DNA from: Simmondsia chinensis
Taxonomy: Eukaryota; Streptophyta; Magnoliopsida; Caryophyllales; Simmondsiaceae
Direction: 5' to 3'
Assembly: GCA_018398585.1 (NCBI GenBank)
Contig: JAGTTD010000019.1
Span: 9,399,702-9,463,701 of the forward strand
DNA: 64,000 bases
The notes beneath the pieces are model-generated. The model ran no database searches. It had not been told where the DNA came from and saw nothing but the letters and a program-made list of their open reading frames with translations. Position numbers and translations under genes: made by a program. This document shows positions 21,253-33,884 of the stretch, one piece after another. The first letter of the stretch is position 1. Each line of letters opens with the position of its first letter.

Positions 21253-23045
21253 ATTTGGAATGCGGAAAACATTGCCAAAGGGAAAAAAAATTAGAGGAAA
21301 GAGCTTTTCTCTTATTTGGGAAAAAAAAATTCAAAGAAAATTTTAGAATTTTACAATAGGATTTGAAGAAAAACTATTTTCCTCTTGAAATAGTGTGAAG
21401 AATTGGACAAAAATGAAACTTAGTCCAAATAATGTGAACCTTATATGTATTAGACTTGATCTCAGTCCCATATTTAATTAATAGGGTCCACTTTTGTGTC
21501 ACATAATTTTATTGAATACGTATTTTCAGTATATAAAAAAGCATAAATTGAATAAAGTTCTATCTTTGAAATACTTGATTGATAAAATATTTATATTTGT
21601 GGTACCTGAATGTGACAATATTTTAAAAAAAACTTTTGTTTAGCTGCCTGAATTTTGGTAACATATTTTTCAAGTACCTTGAGATTTTAAAATGTTTTGA
21701 GATACCTTTGACTTTGTGAGCCTTTTTAGGTACCCTACGCATAACTTCATTAGAATTTCGTTACTTCATACTGACATCCATTTTAAAAAATATAAGTAAA
21801 AATGTTAATATTAATTTTAAAATTTATAACATTTTAAATTTTTTTTAAAATATTTAAAACTTCAAACATAGTTTCTATATAGATAAAATATTTTAAATAT
21901 GTAAAAAAGTTTTAAATATTAAAAGAATTATATATTTAAAAATATTTAATATATTTCAAAAATATTTATATATCTTAAAAATATTTTATATCTTTTAAAA
22001 ATATTTTAAATATGTCAAAATATTTAAATTTGAAAATATTTATATATTTGAGAAATATTTTAAAAATTATTTTAAATATCTTAAAAGTTTAAGGAAATAT
22101 TTTAAATATTTAAAAATTACTTTAAACTCATGTATAAAAACCAAAATCTTTCTAAAATTTTAAACCTCAATCTCTGATTATAAGTATTAAAATGCCGTGG
22201 ACCTAGGTGATAATAGATTAAATTAAAGGTTCCAAAATAATAAATTTTCAAACGAACAATTTCAAGATCAATCACCAAAAAAGTTCACACAGCTAAAATG
22301 ACATAAGGAGAATATAGCTTATTAGGTTAGACATTAATTACCTTTTTTTAGTTTTATTTTCTATCACCCAAGAAAGGGAATAAAAAACATACTTTTTTTT
22401 CCTTGTTTCTCTTTACTTCCGAACAGTGAAAAAACAAAGTCGTTGTCCTCTATTTAATTTCCCTGTCAACTTTTTTTTTTCCTCGCATTTTTCTTTCCTT
22501 CAAATTTTCTTAATTCCAAAAGAAGCATAACTAAAAAATTAAAGATCTCCAACAAGAAAATAGCTAAAGCAAAAAAAATTAATAATTTTAATAAGAAACT
22601 ATGTAAAACATATTTGTGCTTCAAGAGAGATTTAAGCTACAAAGCAAAAGTTTATCGTGTTTTGTGTTTTTTTTTTTTTTTCTGTCCTGTGCAGCACCTA
22701 TTTTTAAGCTTGTATCCAATTAAAAAAAAGAAAACAAAAATCTCAATCTCTAAACTATTGGATTTTTGTAAACGAAAAAGAAAAAAAAAGGAAAAGTGTG
22801 AACAAAATAACAAAAAAGACGAAGAAAATGTTTTTAAAAAAAAAAAAATCAAATTTCAATTATTTTATATAAAATAATCTTCCTAAAAATTGTGAAGAAA
22901 TAATACAAATATTTCTAAGAATGTTTCTTTTCTTTTTTTTTTGCGGCTACTAAAAATTTATCATTACTCAAAAATATAACCGAATACACTTAATTTACCA
23001 CCCGAAAATAAAACCAACACCAAAACTCCAAAAACCCACGCCCAC
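21253..23045. other. AT-rich non-coding segment of unit A
   Basis: Matches 37102-38827 (B) and 52561-54292 (C). It includes a stretch of repeated 'atatttaaaaatatttta' phrases at 21880-22140. Its two sides (about 21600-21740 and 22150-22290) carry loosely inverted phrases of the ggtacctaaa type, as seen in old MITEs, but no ends could be fixed. Short lysine- or phenylalanine-rich frames at 22614-22877 are by-products of A and T runs. Confidence 0.5.
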
Positions 23046-23783
23046 TTTATTAGGGGAAACTCCAGAACCTTCCTAGCCTAGGGTTTCCCCTCTTCCATTT
23101 CTATCCTTAGTCCCATGTAAAGGTCAAGGGGTATTATTGTATTTCTTATGCTTGATGTACGCCCATATCAAGGCTCCTTGTATCTCTAATATTTGTTAGT
23201 TAGTACAAAGTTGCTTAATATTTATATGGTATCAGAGCTCTCTCTCTATTTTATTTTATAGTCTTTCTTTTTTTTGTTCTCTCTTTTACGCTTTTCGCTA
23301 TCATTCTGTTGAATTCTTTAATCGTTATTTAATTTTTTGTTCTTCTTTTATTAATTGAGCAATGGCATCTGACCTAAATCAATTCTATGCAAGCGGTGCC
23401 ACCGTGCCTACTGTGGAGGTTGGTCTCTCCCATGCCAACTCCCCATAGCCGGCGTTTGGTGCTGCACCGACCGGTGCGGTGGCCGACAACCCTAATGTCG
23501 GCACCACTGTCACCAGTGCCTCCTTCCTTGGTTGGTTGATACTGGTGTCGCCATCACTGGTACTCCACCACCAATTGGGAGGCGTACAGTGAACCCAACA
23601 CTTAATTTGGGCATCCCCCTCCCCTTCTCTTTTCTCTCTCCCACCACCGGTGATTGGCGTCACTGATGGCGGCGCCATGCCACCTCCCTCATCTCTGCTC
23701 CACAGCTTAGGCGCGGGCATGCCGGCGGCCGCACTTCCCACTCTTCCCAACTACATAAACCCTAGTCAATATAATCGCCCCTC
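23046..23783 (+). mobile_element. Copia B 5' fragment in unit A (LTR and gag start)
   Basis: The 5' LTR (23046-23226) matches the 3' LTR at 59396-59574. A perfect primer-binding site tggtatcagagc follows at 23227. Then comes a 5' leader and an ATG at 23362 opening the gag N-terminus, which meets a stop at about 23447. The copy breaks off near 23783, where unrelated sequence begins. It is the same insertion as in B and C, since the flanking sequence is shared. Confidence 0.85.
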
Positions 23784-24099
23784 CTCCCCAAACAGGCGCT
23801 AAGTCTTATTGATTATCAATTTATGGGTTGACCCAATAAGATATATAATCGACCCAACCTAAACCCGGAATGCAATTAGTTTGTGGGTCTGAGTTGTGTT
23901 TTGGTTGGGTTTTAAATGGGTCACATGGATTGTTACCGAAATCCAACCCGACCCACCCAATGTTCAACCCCAACCCCAACGAACCAAATGGAGGCCATAG
24001 AGCAATTTGCAACCAAACTAGAGCACATGTTTTTAGTAAATATATACTCTTGTCTATTTTCTACTAACATAATAGAATATAAAAAAAATTTGATGACAA
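23784..24099. other. Degenerate GGGT/ACCC-rich segment, hAT-like
   Basis: Runs of 'gggtttgac' and 'caacccgacccaccc' phrases (for example 23939-23960) resemble the ends of plant hAT elements. No terminal inverted repeat pair or 8-bp duplication was found, so this is a weak call. Confidence 0.3.
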
Positions 24100-24589
24100 A
24101 ATCTAGGAGGTATGACAAGGCAGCGTGTAGTTTCGTTATTTAAGTTTTGTTTGGGTCAGCATGTAATGTCTACATATCGAGAGCTCGAGAATGCTTTAGT
24201 CTTGGTGGCAGAAGTAGTAGCAGTCTTATATGACATTTAGAAATGTATAGATATGGGTTTTCATTGAGTTAACATAGAGGGAGATAATCTGATTGTTATT
24301 AAGGTAATCTAGAAAGAGTTGAAATTACTATTGCATATTATGCCATTATTGAAGATATTTGGAAGATGCATGTTAAGCTCGACATTGTTCGAGTTTCTTA
24401 TATTTTTAGAGAAGGTAAGTAGTTAGTAGATCCAGTGACAGGTCATCGTTCGGAAAAATCAAAGATGTGTAAAAGGGGAATCATGATAGAATTTCAAAAG
24501 GATTGCTTATGTTGATTTACCAGAACGAGCTATCTATTAGTTCCCCTACTATTTTATTTACCTCCCAAAAAAAAAAAAAAAAAAAAACC
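24100..24589 (+). mobile_element. 3' end of a LINE with RNase H and poly(A)
   Basis: A broken plant LINE-type RNase H domain reads ELENALVLVAEVVAV near 24180-24225, MGFH (stop) VNIEGDNLIVIK at 24250-24302, then after a frameshift EDIWKM and VRVSYIFREG. It ends in a run of 21 A at about 24567-24587. Unit C has the same end with 25 A (40024-40048). This LINE lies just upstream of the flank shared with units A and D. Confidence 0.75.
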
Positions 24590-25774
24590 CTCCATCACAA
24601 CAACGTGGCCCAAAATCTCTAACTAGCTCCTACCAAGACAAGGTATGAGGAGGGTAAGTTTTACGCAGTCTTATCCTTACAGAGTGCTATCATGTAGATA
24701 GAGATGGCAATTGGGTTATCTGGGTCGGTTTTAGGTGTACTCATTCGGGTTTGGGTTTAAAATAAGCTCGGGCCGGGTCGGGATCAACCCATTCAAGCTT
24801 GAGTTCCTTGCTATTTTTAGCTATACTTGGGCCGGATTTGGCTAGGGCCAAGTTTTTTCATATTCGGGTCACTTTAATTTCAGATTGTTTTCGTTCCGTG
24901 TCATGGGTCGGGTGTATGGGTTTCAGGTCATCAAAATTCTACTATTTGGTGCCTATGTAGCTTGAACAACTTACCAAAGGTTAAACTATATTTCAAATAG
25001 TTCATAGTTTTATCATTATATTTATTGTATGACCGATATAGGTGCTTATTAACGTCTTATGCAATTTATTTAGTACTCCCAACAAGTAATAATTACAATT
25101 GCATTTAAAGATCTTTGGTTAATTTAGGCTTCAAGGCAAGTAGGGTTTCAAAATCATGTCATGTTAGTTTTAAATCAGGTCATTTCAACCTCAAGTTTTA
25201 TCATTGAAGACAAATTTGACACAATGGGCAAAGTATAGGAACCTTTGGCGTAAATAACACTTTGATTTATTATAAGTTATAAAATAAAGAGGGTTAAATT
25301 CATATACTCATTTCTCTAAATCCTTTTCATGCTTATGGAATTCCAAATAAACTTTAGCATGACATGGTGCTTTCTTCTTTGAATGTTTTTGTCTCTGAAT
25401 ATGAAAGAAACAAAATTAAGGAAGATTAATAGAAAACAAAAGCAACTTGAGGGGGTAAAAAAACACATACAAAATCAAGCTTTACTTAAAGTATGATGGT
25501 TTTCAATTAAGATGATTGGTATGTAGCAAGTTATGGTTTAAGATTAACTCGAATTCCAATTGAGCAGGAAGAAATGGGTCTGTAAATATCAAATTTGTTG
25601 TAGTTCCCTAGTAAACTTTATCAGCCCAAGACCTAATCCAAAGAGTTTACTTGATAAACTTCATCAGCTCAAGACCTAACCGAAAGAGTTTACATTCAAT
25701 ATCCATGGACAAGACCAAATAAGATTTTCTTTCAAAACCAATGGCATTTAGATTAAGTAATCTGTAACTAAAAA
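24590..25774. other. Outer flank of palindrome, unit B
   Basis: Non-coding. The stretch 24698-24790 (agatggcaattgggttatc and GGGTCGGG-type phrases) resembles a hAT-like end. The rest matches 1-690 and 60955-62040. No gene is recognised. Confidence 0.5.
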
Positions 25775-26101
25775 ACTTCATATATTAGTATAGATAAATT
25801 GTCCCACATCATAAATTAAAAGAAATATAAACCTAGTGGGTTACTTTACTGAATGCCAGTTGGTTTTTAACTCAAGCCATCGAAAATTAGTAACAATGAC
25901 TATCTTTTGTGTAATTATCCTTTAGTTGTAACTTCATATCAAGAGGAAATGTGTAACTACTAAACAGGAATATCATTGCTAACAGTGCCCATGTACACCC
26001 ATGAGAAGAATTGTTGTGCATATGCACTAAAAAAAATGTTTAACTTAAGCTAGAGCTAAAACGAGGATATACTATACAAGCTGGAAGATGCCTCCTCTCT
26101 C

Positions 26102-27650
26102 TTACATAAAGTAGCTAAGGAAATTTCTCTTCCTAGATCTCCCTTCTCCATATAGGTCATTCCACTGCTGGAGCCCATTCATGTTAGATGACACAGATGA
26201 GATGCTTGCGTAAACTTGGCATCATGACATTAAAAGTTAGTTCCTATCCATTTCTCATGGCAAAAAGAAAAAAGTACTCAGTGCAAATAAAGGGGTAAGT
26301 TATCTGTTCGTGAGTGTATTGGAAGTCAACCATGTTTAGTAATTGGACATTTGCACCATTATACAATGTAGGTAATAATGGTTACTTCTTAACCAATGCA
26401 AAACTATTCCTACAAAATAATGCAGTTTCTTAGAAAACAAGATGTTAGGAAAATACAAATCTGCAAAACAATAATTTGTGGAAGAGCAAAAAAGAAAAAT
26501 GTCCCAGCAATTCAACCATCTCAGTATTGATACCATTATGCAACTTTTTCACTTCACATATTAAGGCCAAATCCCTTTGGACTAGGTCAGTTTTGTTTAA
26601 GCCATATTAAATTCGAGTTACCGGATAAGCCAAATCCTACTTTCTAGCAGGTTTGACTTGGCCATCGTGTTGGGTCGATAATTGCAAGAACTACCAATCG
26701 CTACAACTTCCACTACAAAGGTAAAGCATATTACAAGTGATCCTTTTGTACAACAAAGTCCTTCAAGCATCATCAGACTGCTGTTTCCTTTATGATGAGA
26801 GCAAAAGAAGTGCTCCGTGAACGTAATAATACAAAATGCAATGGCAATGTTGAATGCCTGTAAAAAAATAACCACCAATACTAAAATACATTTTTTTAAT
26901 ATAATCCCCATGTTGAGATATTTTTCAACAATAACAACATATGGAAACAAGCATCACCATGTTATGTAACTAGTATGTAATCGAAAAAGAGAATTGATAA
27001 TTCAACTTATGGTTAAATTATTCCAAGTACCTCCTTTTCTCTTTTTAGGATTTATCGAATCAGGCAGTAGGCTATACACAAATTCTGGGAACAATAGTGA
27101 AGATAGGTCAAAGTTAGAGAGATCACTTTCGACCATAGAAGCAAAATATGATATGACTTGAAATGCACAAAGTTGCAACTTTAAAGTCACTTTTAAAATA
27201 CCCATATGTCATATTTGCAATAGCTCATAGATCAACATCGGGTGCTTGCTTTTCCTTTGCCAATATCATGCTCAAAATTCTCTTTCTGTTAGCTATGTCT
27301 GGAAAGCCTACCACAAACCTCGACCATACATATTGCAGTTTAAATAATCTTAATTTGCAAAATCAAAGTTGAAGATGTTACATAACATGTCATGGAGACA
27401 ATGTAGCAAAATATCTAGCTTGAAATTTGTGATACAATGGGTCATATTATGTCATACCTAAGCCGTTGTTTAATTCCTTGGTCGTGACTATTGGAAATTC
27501 TGGAAATGAAGTATAATATCAACCTTCCACGTATTCACCTGATGACAACTTTATCCAAGTCTAATGGCCAGTTGGTTGCTACAAGCATTAGAACATGTTC
27601 TCTGTCTTTCATACGCAAGCCATCCCAGTACACCATGAATTAATTCTTCA
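26102..27650 (-). pseudogene. AAA+ ATPase 3' gene fragment, unit B left arm
   Basis: Minus-strand exons: E1 27650-27524 (YWDGLRMKDREHVLML, DLDKVVIR), E2 27318-27179 (VGFPDIANRKRIL, ILAKEKQAPDVDL, then a stop, AIANMTYGY), E3 27084-27031 (acceptor CCCAG, NLCIAYCLIR, donor GAG|GT), E4 26409-26305 (LNMVDFQYTHEQ), E5 26215-26102 (ending LSYFM and stop TAA). The invariant-looking WDGLR Trp is kept here, while right arms have TAG. The E5 acceptor is CAA instead of CAG. The long open frames on this strand, such as 26950-26618, lie in the intron between E3 and E4 and are not exons. Confidence 0.87.
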
Positions 27651-27668
27651 TCTTTTCCCCATGACAAC

Positions 27669-27951
27669 TTTTTTTCCCCAATAATTAGCGATATTATCCT
27701 GATACATAGCAGGCAACTCGAACAAGCAAGCCATGAGTCAACCCGAATAAGGACAGGGGTTAAAACAACGAAAATAATACAAACAAGATTACAAGCAAAA
27801 ACAGGCGAACATTAAGAGCCTCAAACACCACTAGGGAGAACTCAAAAACAGGACAAGCCAAGGGAAAGGAAAATAGCACAGTCAAACCCCCTAATATATC
27901 AAAGTAAAGCACTATGCATAAGCAGATCATAACCGTCAAAATCCAACCCTA
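27669..27951 (-). mobile_element. Short retroposon in left arm, unit B
   Basis: The T run at 27669-27675 (poly(A) on the minus strand) and flanking similar phrases (tcttttccccatgac and tcttttccattac) mark a target-primed insertion. Same locus as 3355-3640. Confidence 0.6.
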
Positions 27952-28163
27952 GTCTTTTCCATTACTTACACAAAATTTTTCTCCTAGTAGTGCCCACCAA
28001 TTTATTACACATAATGTTATTTTCTATTACTCAATGCTTGTAAGACCTTTCTTGTGGATATGGTATGTATAAAATGATACGATTATGGACATTATAAGGA
28101 GGAAAATTTTGTGTAAGTAATTAACTATATAATACAAGTAAGACAAAGCTGTTATCAGGAAAA

Positions 28164-30005
28164 AATGATGAAAAAATTTATTCGTGGTGAACTAGGATGG
28201 CTTACGTACAAAAGACAGAGAACATGTTCTAGTACATGCAGCAACCAACGAACCATTCAACTTGGATGAAGTTATCATCAGGAGACTACCTCGAAGGTTA
28301 ATATTATGCTTCATTTCTAAAATTTTCGAAAATTGTAACCAAGGAATTAAATAAAGGATGAGATATGACATAATATGACCCACTGTATCACGGATCTTGA
28401 GCTAGATGGTTTGTTAAAAAATCTCCATTACATGTTATGTAACATCTTAGACTCTGTACATCTTGCAAATCATGATTATTTGAACTACAATATGTGTGGT
28501 GCAGGTTGCTGGTAGGCTTATCAGTTGCAACTAACAGAGAGAAAATTTTGAGCTTGATATTGGCCAAGGAAGAGCTAGCAGCCAATGTCAAGCCATTGCA
28601 AATATGACATAGGGAAACTTTGGAAGTGACTTAAAGGTTATAGCTTTGTGTATTCAATTTATATCACATTTTGCTCCTATGGTCTAAAGTGGTCTCTCTC
28701 TCTTTGACCTGTCTTGATTAATTGAATTTGTTCTTAGAATCCATGTGTAACATTTGCCTAGTACCCGATTCAAAAAATCCTTGAGAAAGAAAAGACGGTA
28801 CTCGGAATACTTCTAACCATATGTTGAATTGATTTTCTCACTACTTTCTGCACTAGTTATATGCCATTGTGTTGCTTGTTACCATATGTATTTGCTGTTG
28901 TTGAGTAATATCACAACATGTAGATTATGTTAAAAATGCATTCCAGTGTTGTTAGTTATCTTTTTTACACGCATTTGACACTACCATTAAATGTTCTATA
29001 TACTATTGTCAAGTCTGCCCTCCCTTAAGACCTCTCAAACCTCAAATCTTACAATTTTAAGATTGTGCATAAAAGTTAGCAAATAATAAAAAAAACAAAA
29101 ATAAAAAGATAAGTATTTATAGATTTAATCATATTAAATGCATTACCAACATATAAAAATAAAATAGTAATAAAATTCCAATAAAATTTAAGATAAATAT
29201 AATAGAAAAAAAGTAATTTAACAAACATCCTTAGCGCATCACATGAAATAACACTAGTTTGGGATGAACAAGATCACACATGTAGGGCTTCTTTTATTCC
29301 GACCATAAAGTAAACGACAGTTTGAACAGATGTTTAAGGAACTTAATTTGCACATATAGATCATTTGTTAAAAGCTTTACCTATGCATTGGAAGTTGTAC
29401 CAATTGATAGGCCTCACAATTATCAATTCAACATGATGACTGAGTCGAACCTACTAGAAATTACGATTCTGTTTATTTGGTTGCCAGAATTCAATATGAC
29501 ATGAGCTAAACTGAACCGATCCCAAAGTGATCTGGCCTTACCTTATCAAGTGGAAAAAGCTGCATAATGGCATCATTCCTGAGATGGTTGAACAACTGGG
29601 ACACGCTTCCATTTGCTCTTCTACGAATGCCCCATTTTGAATATTTATATTTTCCTAGTACTCCTTTCCTAAGAAACCGGCAGCAATATTTTGTAGCAAA
29701 GGAGTTTGCCTTTGTTTGAGAATTGACCATTACCTTCATTATATAATGGCGTAGATGCCCCGACCTCTGAACATGAATGACTTCCAATAAGCTCATGAAC
29801 AAGTAGCTTACCCGTCTTCTTATGCTAGGCGCTTTTCTCATTTTTACCTCAAGAAAAGGGTAGGAATTAACGCTGAATATCATGTTGTCAGGTCTATTCG
29901 AGCATCTCATCTGAGTCATCCAACATGAATGAGATCCAGCAGCGGAATAACCTATATGGAGAAGGGGGATCTAGGAAGAAAAGTTATCTCGGGTACTTTA
30001 TGTAA
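28164..30005 (+). pseudogene. AAA+ ATPase 3' gene fragment, unit B right arm (best preserved)
   Basis: Exons: E1 28164-28296 (DGLRTKDREHVLVHAATN, FNLDEVIIRRLPR, donor AAG|GT), E2 28505-28636 (acceptor GCAG, ATNREKILSLILAKEELA, then a frameshift and SDLK, donor AAG|GT), E3 28738-28797 (acceptor TTAG, CVTFA, stop, IQKILEKEK), E4 29697-29802 (RPLNMNDF, stop, AHEQ, donor GTAGC), E5 29892-30005 ([20 protein letters not shown], then GSRKK...GYFM and stop TAA). In living family members this region is the end of the AAA core (sensor-2 / arginine-rich part) plus the C-terminal helix that packs at the hexamer pore. Stops at the WDGLR Trp and in E3 and E4 show decay. Confidence 0.9.
29009..29257 (+). 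mobile_element. Helitron-like 3' end in the E3-E4 intron (unit B)
   Basis: 249 bp ending gcgcatcacatgaaataacactag before T. Same insertion as 4695-4939. The left arm intron lacks it. Confidence 0.5.
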
Positions 30006-30380
30006 GAGAAAGAAGGTATCTTCCTATCTGTATAGTGTATCCTCGTTTTAGCTCTAGCTTAAGTTAAACGATTTTTCTAGTAATATGCACAACCTTTCTT
30101 CTAATGGGTGTACACAGGGACTGTTAACTATGACTTTTTCTTTCTAGTTGTTACCCATTTGCTCGTATTATAAAGTTACAGCTAGAAGGTAATTACACAA
30201 AAGATAGTCATGCTACCCATTTTTAATGTCACGAGTTAGAAAAATCAATTGGCATTTAGTGAAGTAACCCACTAGGCTTCGATCTAAATCTCTTTTCTCA
30301 CACGGTTCAAATGTGAGACAATTTAACTATACTCGTGTATTAAGCTTTTAACACCCACATTCCTTTGCCTTCACTCCACC

Positions 30381-30383
<3 letters not shown>

Positions 30384-30423
<40 letters not shown>
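30384..30423. repeat. TA microsatellite
   Basis: About 20 TA repeats. The same site has fewer repeats in unit C (45853-45884) and about four in unit A (near 5977). Confidence 0.9.
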
Positions 30424-30430
<7 letters not shown>

Positions 30431-31439
30431 AAGGGCCGAACATAATCTCAAGCAATCCAAACAACCGCTTGGTGACCCCAAATTTTAGAGGTTACGATTT
30501 TTAAAAGTTTGTTAAGTTTAATAGGTTATAAGAGTCATATTATTACATATGTAGGGCTTCATTTAAAAATTTTTCTTAGAATCTCGATGTGAGAAACGGC
30601 TCTACATGCCTATATAATGCATAGATTCCGAATAAGGCTTAGAGTACTAAAATGAAGAAGGATGGAAAGAAACAACGCATGTTGTACACATTTGATAAGT
30701 ATACTAGAAAAAAAAAAGTTAAAAATAATTAAGAAAACAAAGAGCGTTCAAAAAAACTAAAAACACCGAAATCCCAAAGGAAGGAAAAATATTAAAAAGC
30801 TTTAAAATGAGAAGAAAATAGATTATACATAAAAAATTCTCAAAAAATTATAATAAACCAAATAAAGTATAAAATAATAAAAAAAACTTCATAAAATAAA
30901 ATAAAATGTCTAAAAAATATAATATATTACAAAGAATAAAACCCCCCAAAATAAGGAGCTATACTAGATTACATATAAAAGAATCTTATAAAATAAAATA
31001 AGAAACGAAAAAATTATACATCACAAAAGAATGTTCCAAACCCTATAAAATACGAAAAGAAAAACGAAAAAATAATATGGATAAGATTCGGCTAAAATTC
31101 AGATATTAATTAAATACTCAAATAAAATGATCACTAACTTCACATAAATATCTTAATATGACCTTCAGAAAACTTAAAGTGCATATTTAAAAACATAATT
31201 ACCATCACAAACCCAAAAAACCTTGCACGAAATCACAATCCATCGCAAGAATGCCCCAAGTAGGAGAAAGCCCAGAGTCGTTGATGTTGCCCCATGTATG
31301 AGAACGTCAACCAACACCTGCAAAACACTGTTTACCTCTTTTATTTCAACATACACACATGAAATTAATAGCAAAATATTATAATATGAATGCTTATGTA
31401 AGAATTTTTAAATTCTAAAAATAACAATAATTATATTTT
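30424..31439. other. AT-rich spacer, unit B
   Basis: Counterpart of 5985-7006. No conserved reading frame. The 66-codon minus frame at 31374-31174 has a different sequence and a different start in unit A, so it is not supported as a gene. Confidence 0.55.
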
Positions 31440-32785
31440 GAATAAATACTAAAGAGATCCCCCGAACTATTGGTGAATATCAAAGTAACCCCCTAACTTC
31501 TAATTTTATCAAACATATCCTACAAACTATTGGTCAAAATCAATGTGATTCCCCCAACTTCTAATTTCATCAGAAACACCCTTGAACTATTAATTAAAAT
31601 TAATTTGACGCCCTAACTTATAATTTTATCAAAGATACCCCCAAACTACTAATTAAAATCAATTTGACCCCAACTTTTAACTCTTTAAAAAGAATTAAAT
31701 GACATATTTAAATATCTAATTTGTATATCCAATATAATGATAAGATATTTTTAAATTTTAAAAAAAGATATAAAATTATTTTCTTATAAACTAATAAATT
31801 TTATTATGTATATTAAATATATTTTTTAATTGTTAAAATTTTACTAAAGTAAAAATTTTTAACGGTTACATATATTTTTTAATAATTGAAATTTTTTTAT
31901 ATACTTTTGGGTTATTTACACAAAAGCTTCATGTACTTGACCATTGTGTCAATTTGATCCTTATACTTTAATCATGTCAATTTAGTCCTATAGTGGAAAC
32001 TGAAGTTAAATTTATGACGTAAATTTTAACAATTTGTAATACAAATCATCCGATAAAAACCCAACTGCTAACTCAATTTAAACTTCGCCATCACCCGGGC
32101 ATTAAAAATTATGTCACGAATTCAATGCTAATTGTATTCTAGGGACTAAATTGATACAAAGTAAATAGTAAAGTGATTAAATTGACACAATTAAAGTATA
32201 AGGACTAAATCGACACAATAAATAAAGTACAAAAATATTTTGCGTAAATAACCCTAAATTTTTTATGGCCCGATGCTCCACAAGGATACGGCCGTTCAAA
32301 TTCTTTTTCTTTAGTAAAATTTTAATTATTAAGAAATATATTTAATCTATAAATTCAATATATAATAAAAATAATAAATAGTTTTGTATTATTTTTTATA
32401 ATTTAATAAAGTTTTTATCATGATATTGCATATACAAATTAGATATTTAAATATATTATTTAAAATCCTTAAAAAAGTAAAAGGTTGGAGTCAAAATGAT
32501 TTCAATTAATAGTTTGGGGGTGTCTTTAATGAAATTAGAAGTTAGGTGGGTCAAATTGATTTTAATTAATAATTCGGGGGTGTGTTTGATAAAATTAGAA
32601 ATTAAGGGGTCACATTGATTTTGACTAACAGTTTGAGGAGTAGATTTATGACTCCCTTCCAGGCTCCACGGCCTTTTCGGTTCGGAAACACAGATTGCCT
32701 TGCTTGTCACAGCCTTATTTATTTACCTTTTGATAAAATTAAAAGCTGGGGAATCATTATGATATTCACCAGTAGTTCGGATTAA
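31440..32785. mobile_element. Mutator-like MITE, unit B
   Basis: The uninterrupted counterpart of the element at 7007-13453. The inverted ends are built of 65-70-bp sub-repeats. A 75-bp, relatively GC-rich block (about 32643-32715) replaces part of the right inverted repeat and is missing in unit A. Confidence 0.6.
31909..32254. mobile_element. Nested 346-bp TIR element, unit B
   Basis: Ends gggttatttac and gtaaataaccc are inverted, and the inner parts carry mirrored phrases 'gtgtcaattt(ga/ag)tcctta'. It sits inside the Mutator-like element. The target duplication is unclear. Confidence 0.55.
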
Positions 32786-32835
32786 ATTCTAAGTTAGATA
32801 AAAAAAGAGCCGATTCAATGCACTTAATCCAACTA

Positions 32836-33839
32836 TCTATCTCTGTATATTAATTCAAAGTTGCTCACCACTCCAAAACACTCCACACCTCCCATCCTCT
32901 TGTTCTAAGGAAGAAGTGTTTGATATATGCAACATAGAAAAAGGGGGAACAAAAAAAAAGGTAAAGCATTAATAACAATCCTTCACTGACCTAAATGAAA
33001 CGGCCATGACAAATGTAATTAAAATGGAAGCAGATATTAAACCATTTGAAATTCACTTGGCCTTGGATTTAATTAAAAACGACATAATTGTTGGACTTAA
33101 AACCAAAGAATAATGAAGGGAAGAGGAAAGACCATGCATATCAAAAATGTAGTAACATTATTATAAATTAAATTATATTATATATATAAATTGAACATCT
33201 AAATATAGGTAGAAAACAAAGTGATATTAAATATTGGTAGAAAAGAAATTGAACATCACATAAAGAAAATAGAGGTGTGGCGTCACAATGCCACTACAGA
33301 TGCATTACTTGAGGTCACGAGCGGCCAACGAGCACAGTGAACGACTACAATAACCTGTTGGAGATTTCTAGAAAAAGAGGATTGCAATGAACCCATTTCA
33401 AAGTTTAGTCAAAATGAAAAAGAAGCCCATAAGCTACATATATGTTACATGTATGGGCTTAATTAAAAAGAAGCCTATTTTAATAGCCTCAAAATATGTT
33501 ATTAGATTTGAATGATTCATATATATATATATATATATATAATATTAAAGCTTATACCAAATTATTTTTTGTGAAAATTTTATATACCAAGGGGATTCCT
33601 TTTTGCTGCCGTTCATGGCCTAAAAGGAAGACGGCAACGACGACCGTCGACCATGCTATGCAGGCCGCTCCACCATAGGCAAGTGGAAGAGCCTTGAAGG
33701 CTAAAGTTTGGTAAGAAAAGATGAAAATAAAAGTAGGGTTTTAAGGGGTAGATTGGAATTTATAAACGCCCTAATTGGAGGAATTTTTTTACAACCTTAA
33801 TCTACCCGCAAGAAGTGATTACTAAAGCACAAGCATTAA

Positions 33840-33884
<45 letters not shown>

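Larger units (their letters stand above)
25775..30335. repeat. Large palindrome of unit B
   Basis: The left arm (25775-27990) and right arm (28092-30335) are reverse complements around a spacer of about 100 bp. Outer tips: 25785-25812 pairs with 30312-30335, both near 'gacaatttatctatact'. The left arm carries the small retroposon and the right arm the Helitron-like piece. The arms are otherwise collinear, each with five ATPase exons. Confidence 0.88.

Noticed and set aside
22614..22877. 87-codon Lys/Phe-rich frame
   Set aside because: It is made of A and T runs, and it is not preserved in the matching stretches of units B and C.
26618..26950. 110-codon minus-strand open frame with hydrophobic residues
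   Set aside because: It lies in the intron between exons 3 and 4 of the left-arm ATPase fragment and is not kept in units A or D.
29506..29919. 137-codon minus-strand open frame (also 44975-45388)
   Set aside because: It runs antisense over exons 4 and 5 of the right-arm ATPase fragment. The sense strand carries the recognisable exons, and the frame is broken in unit A.
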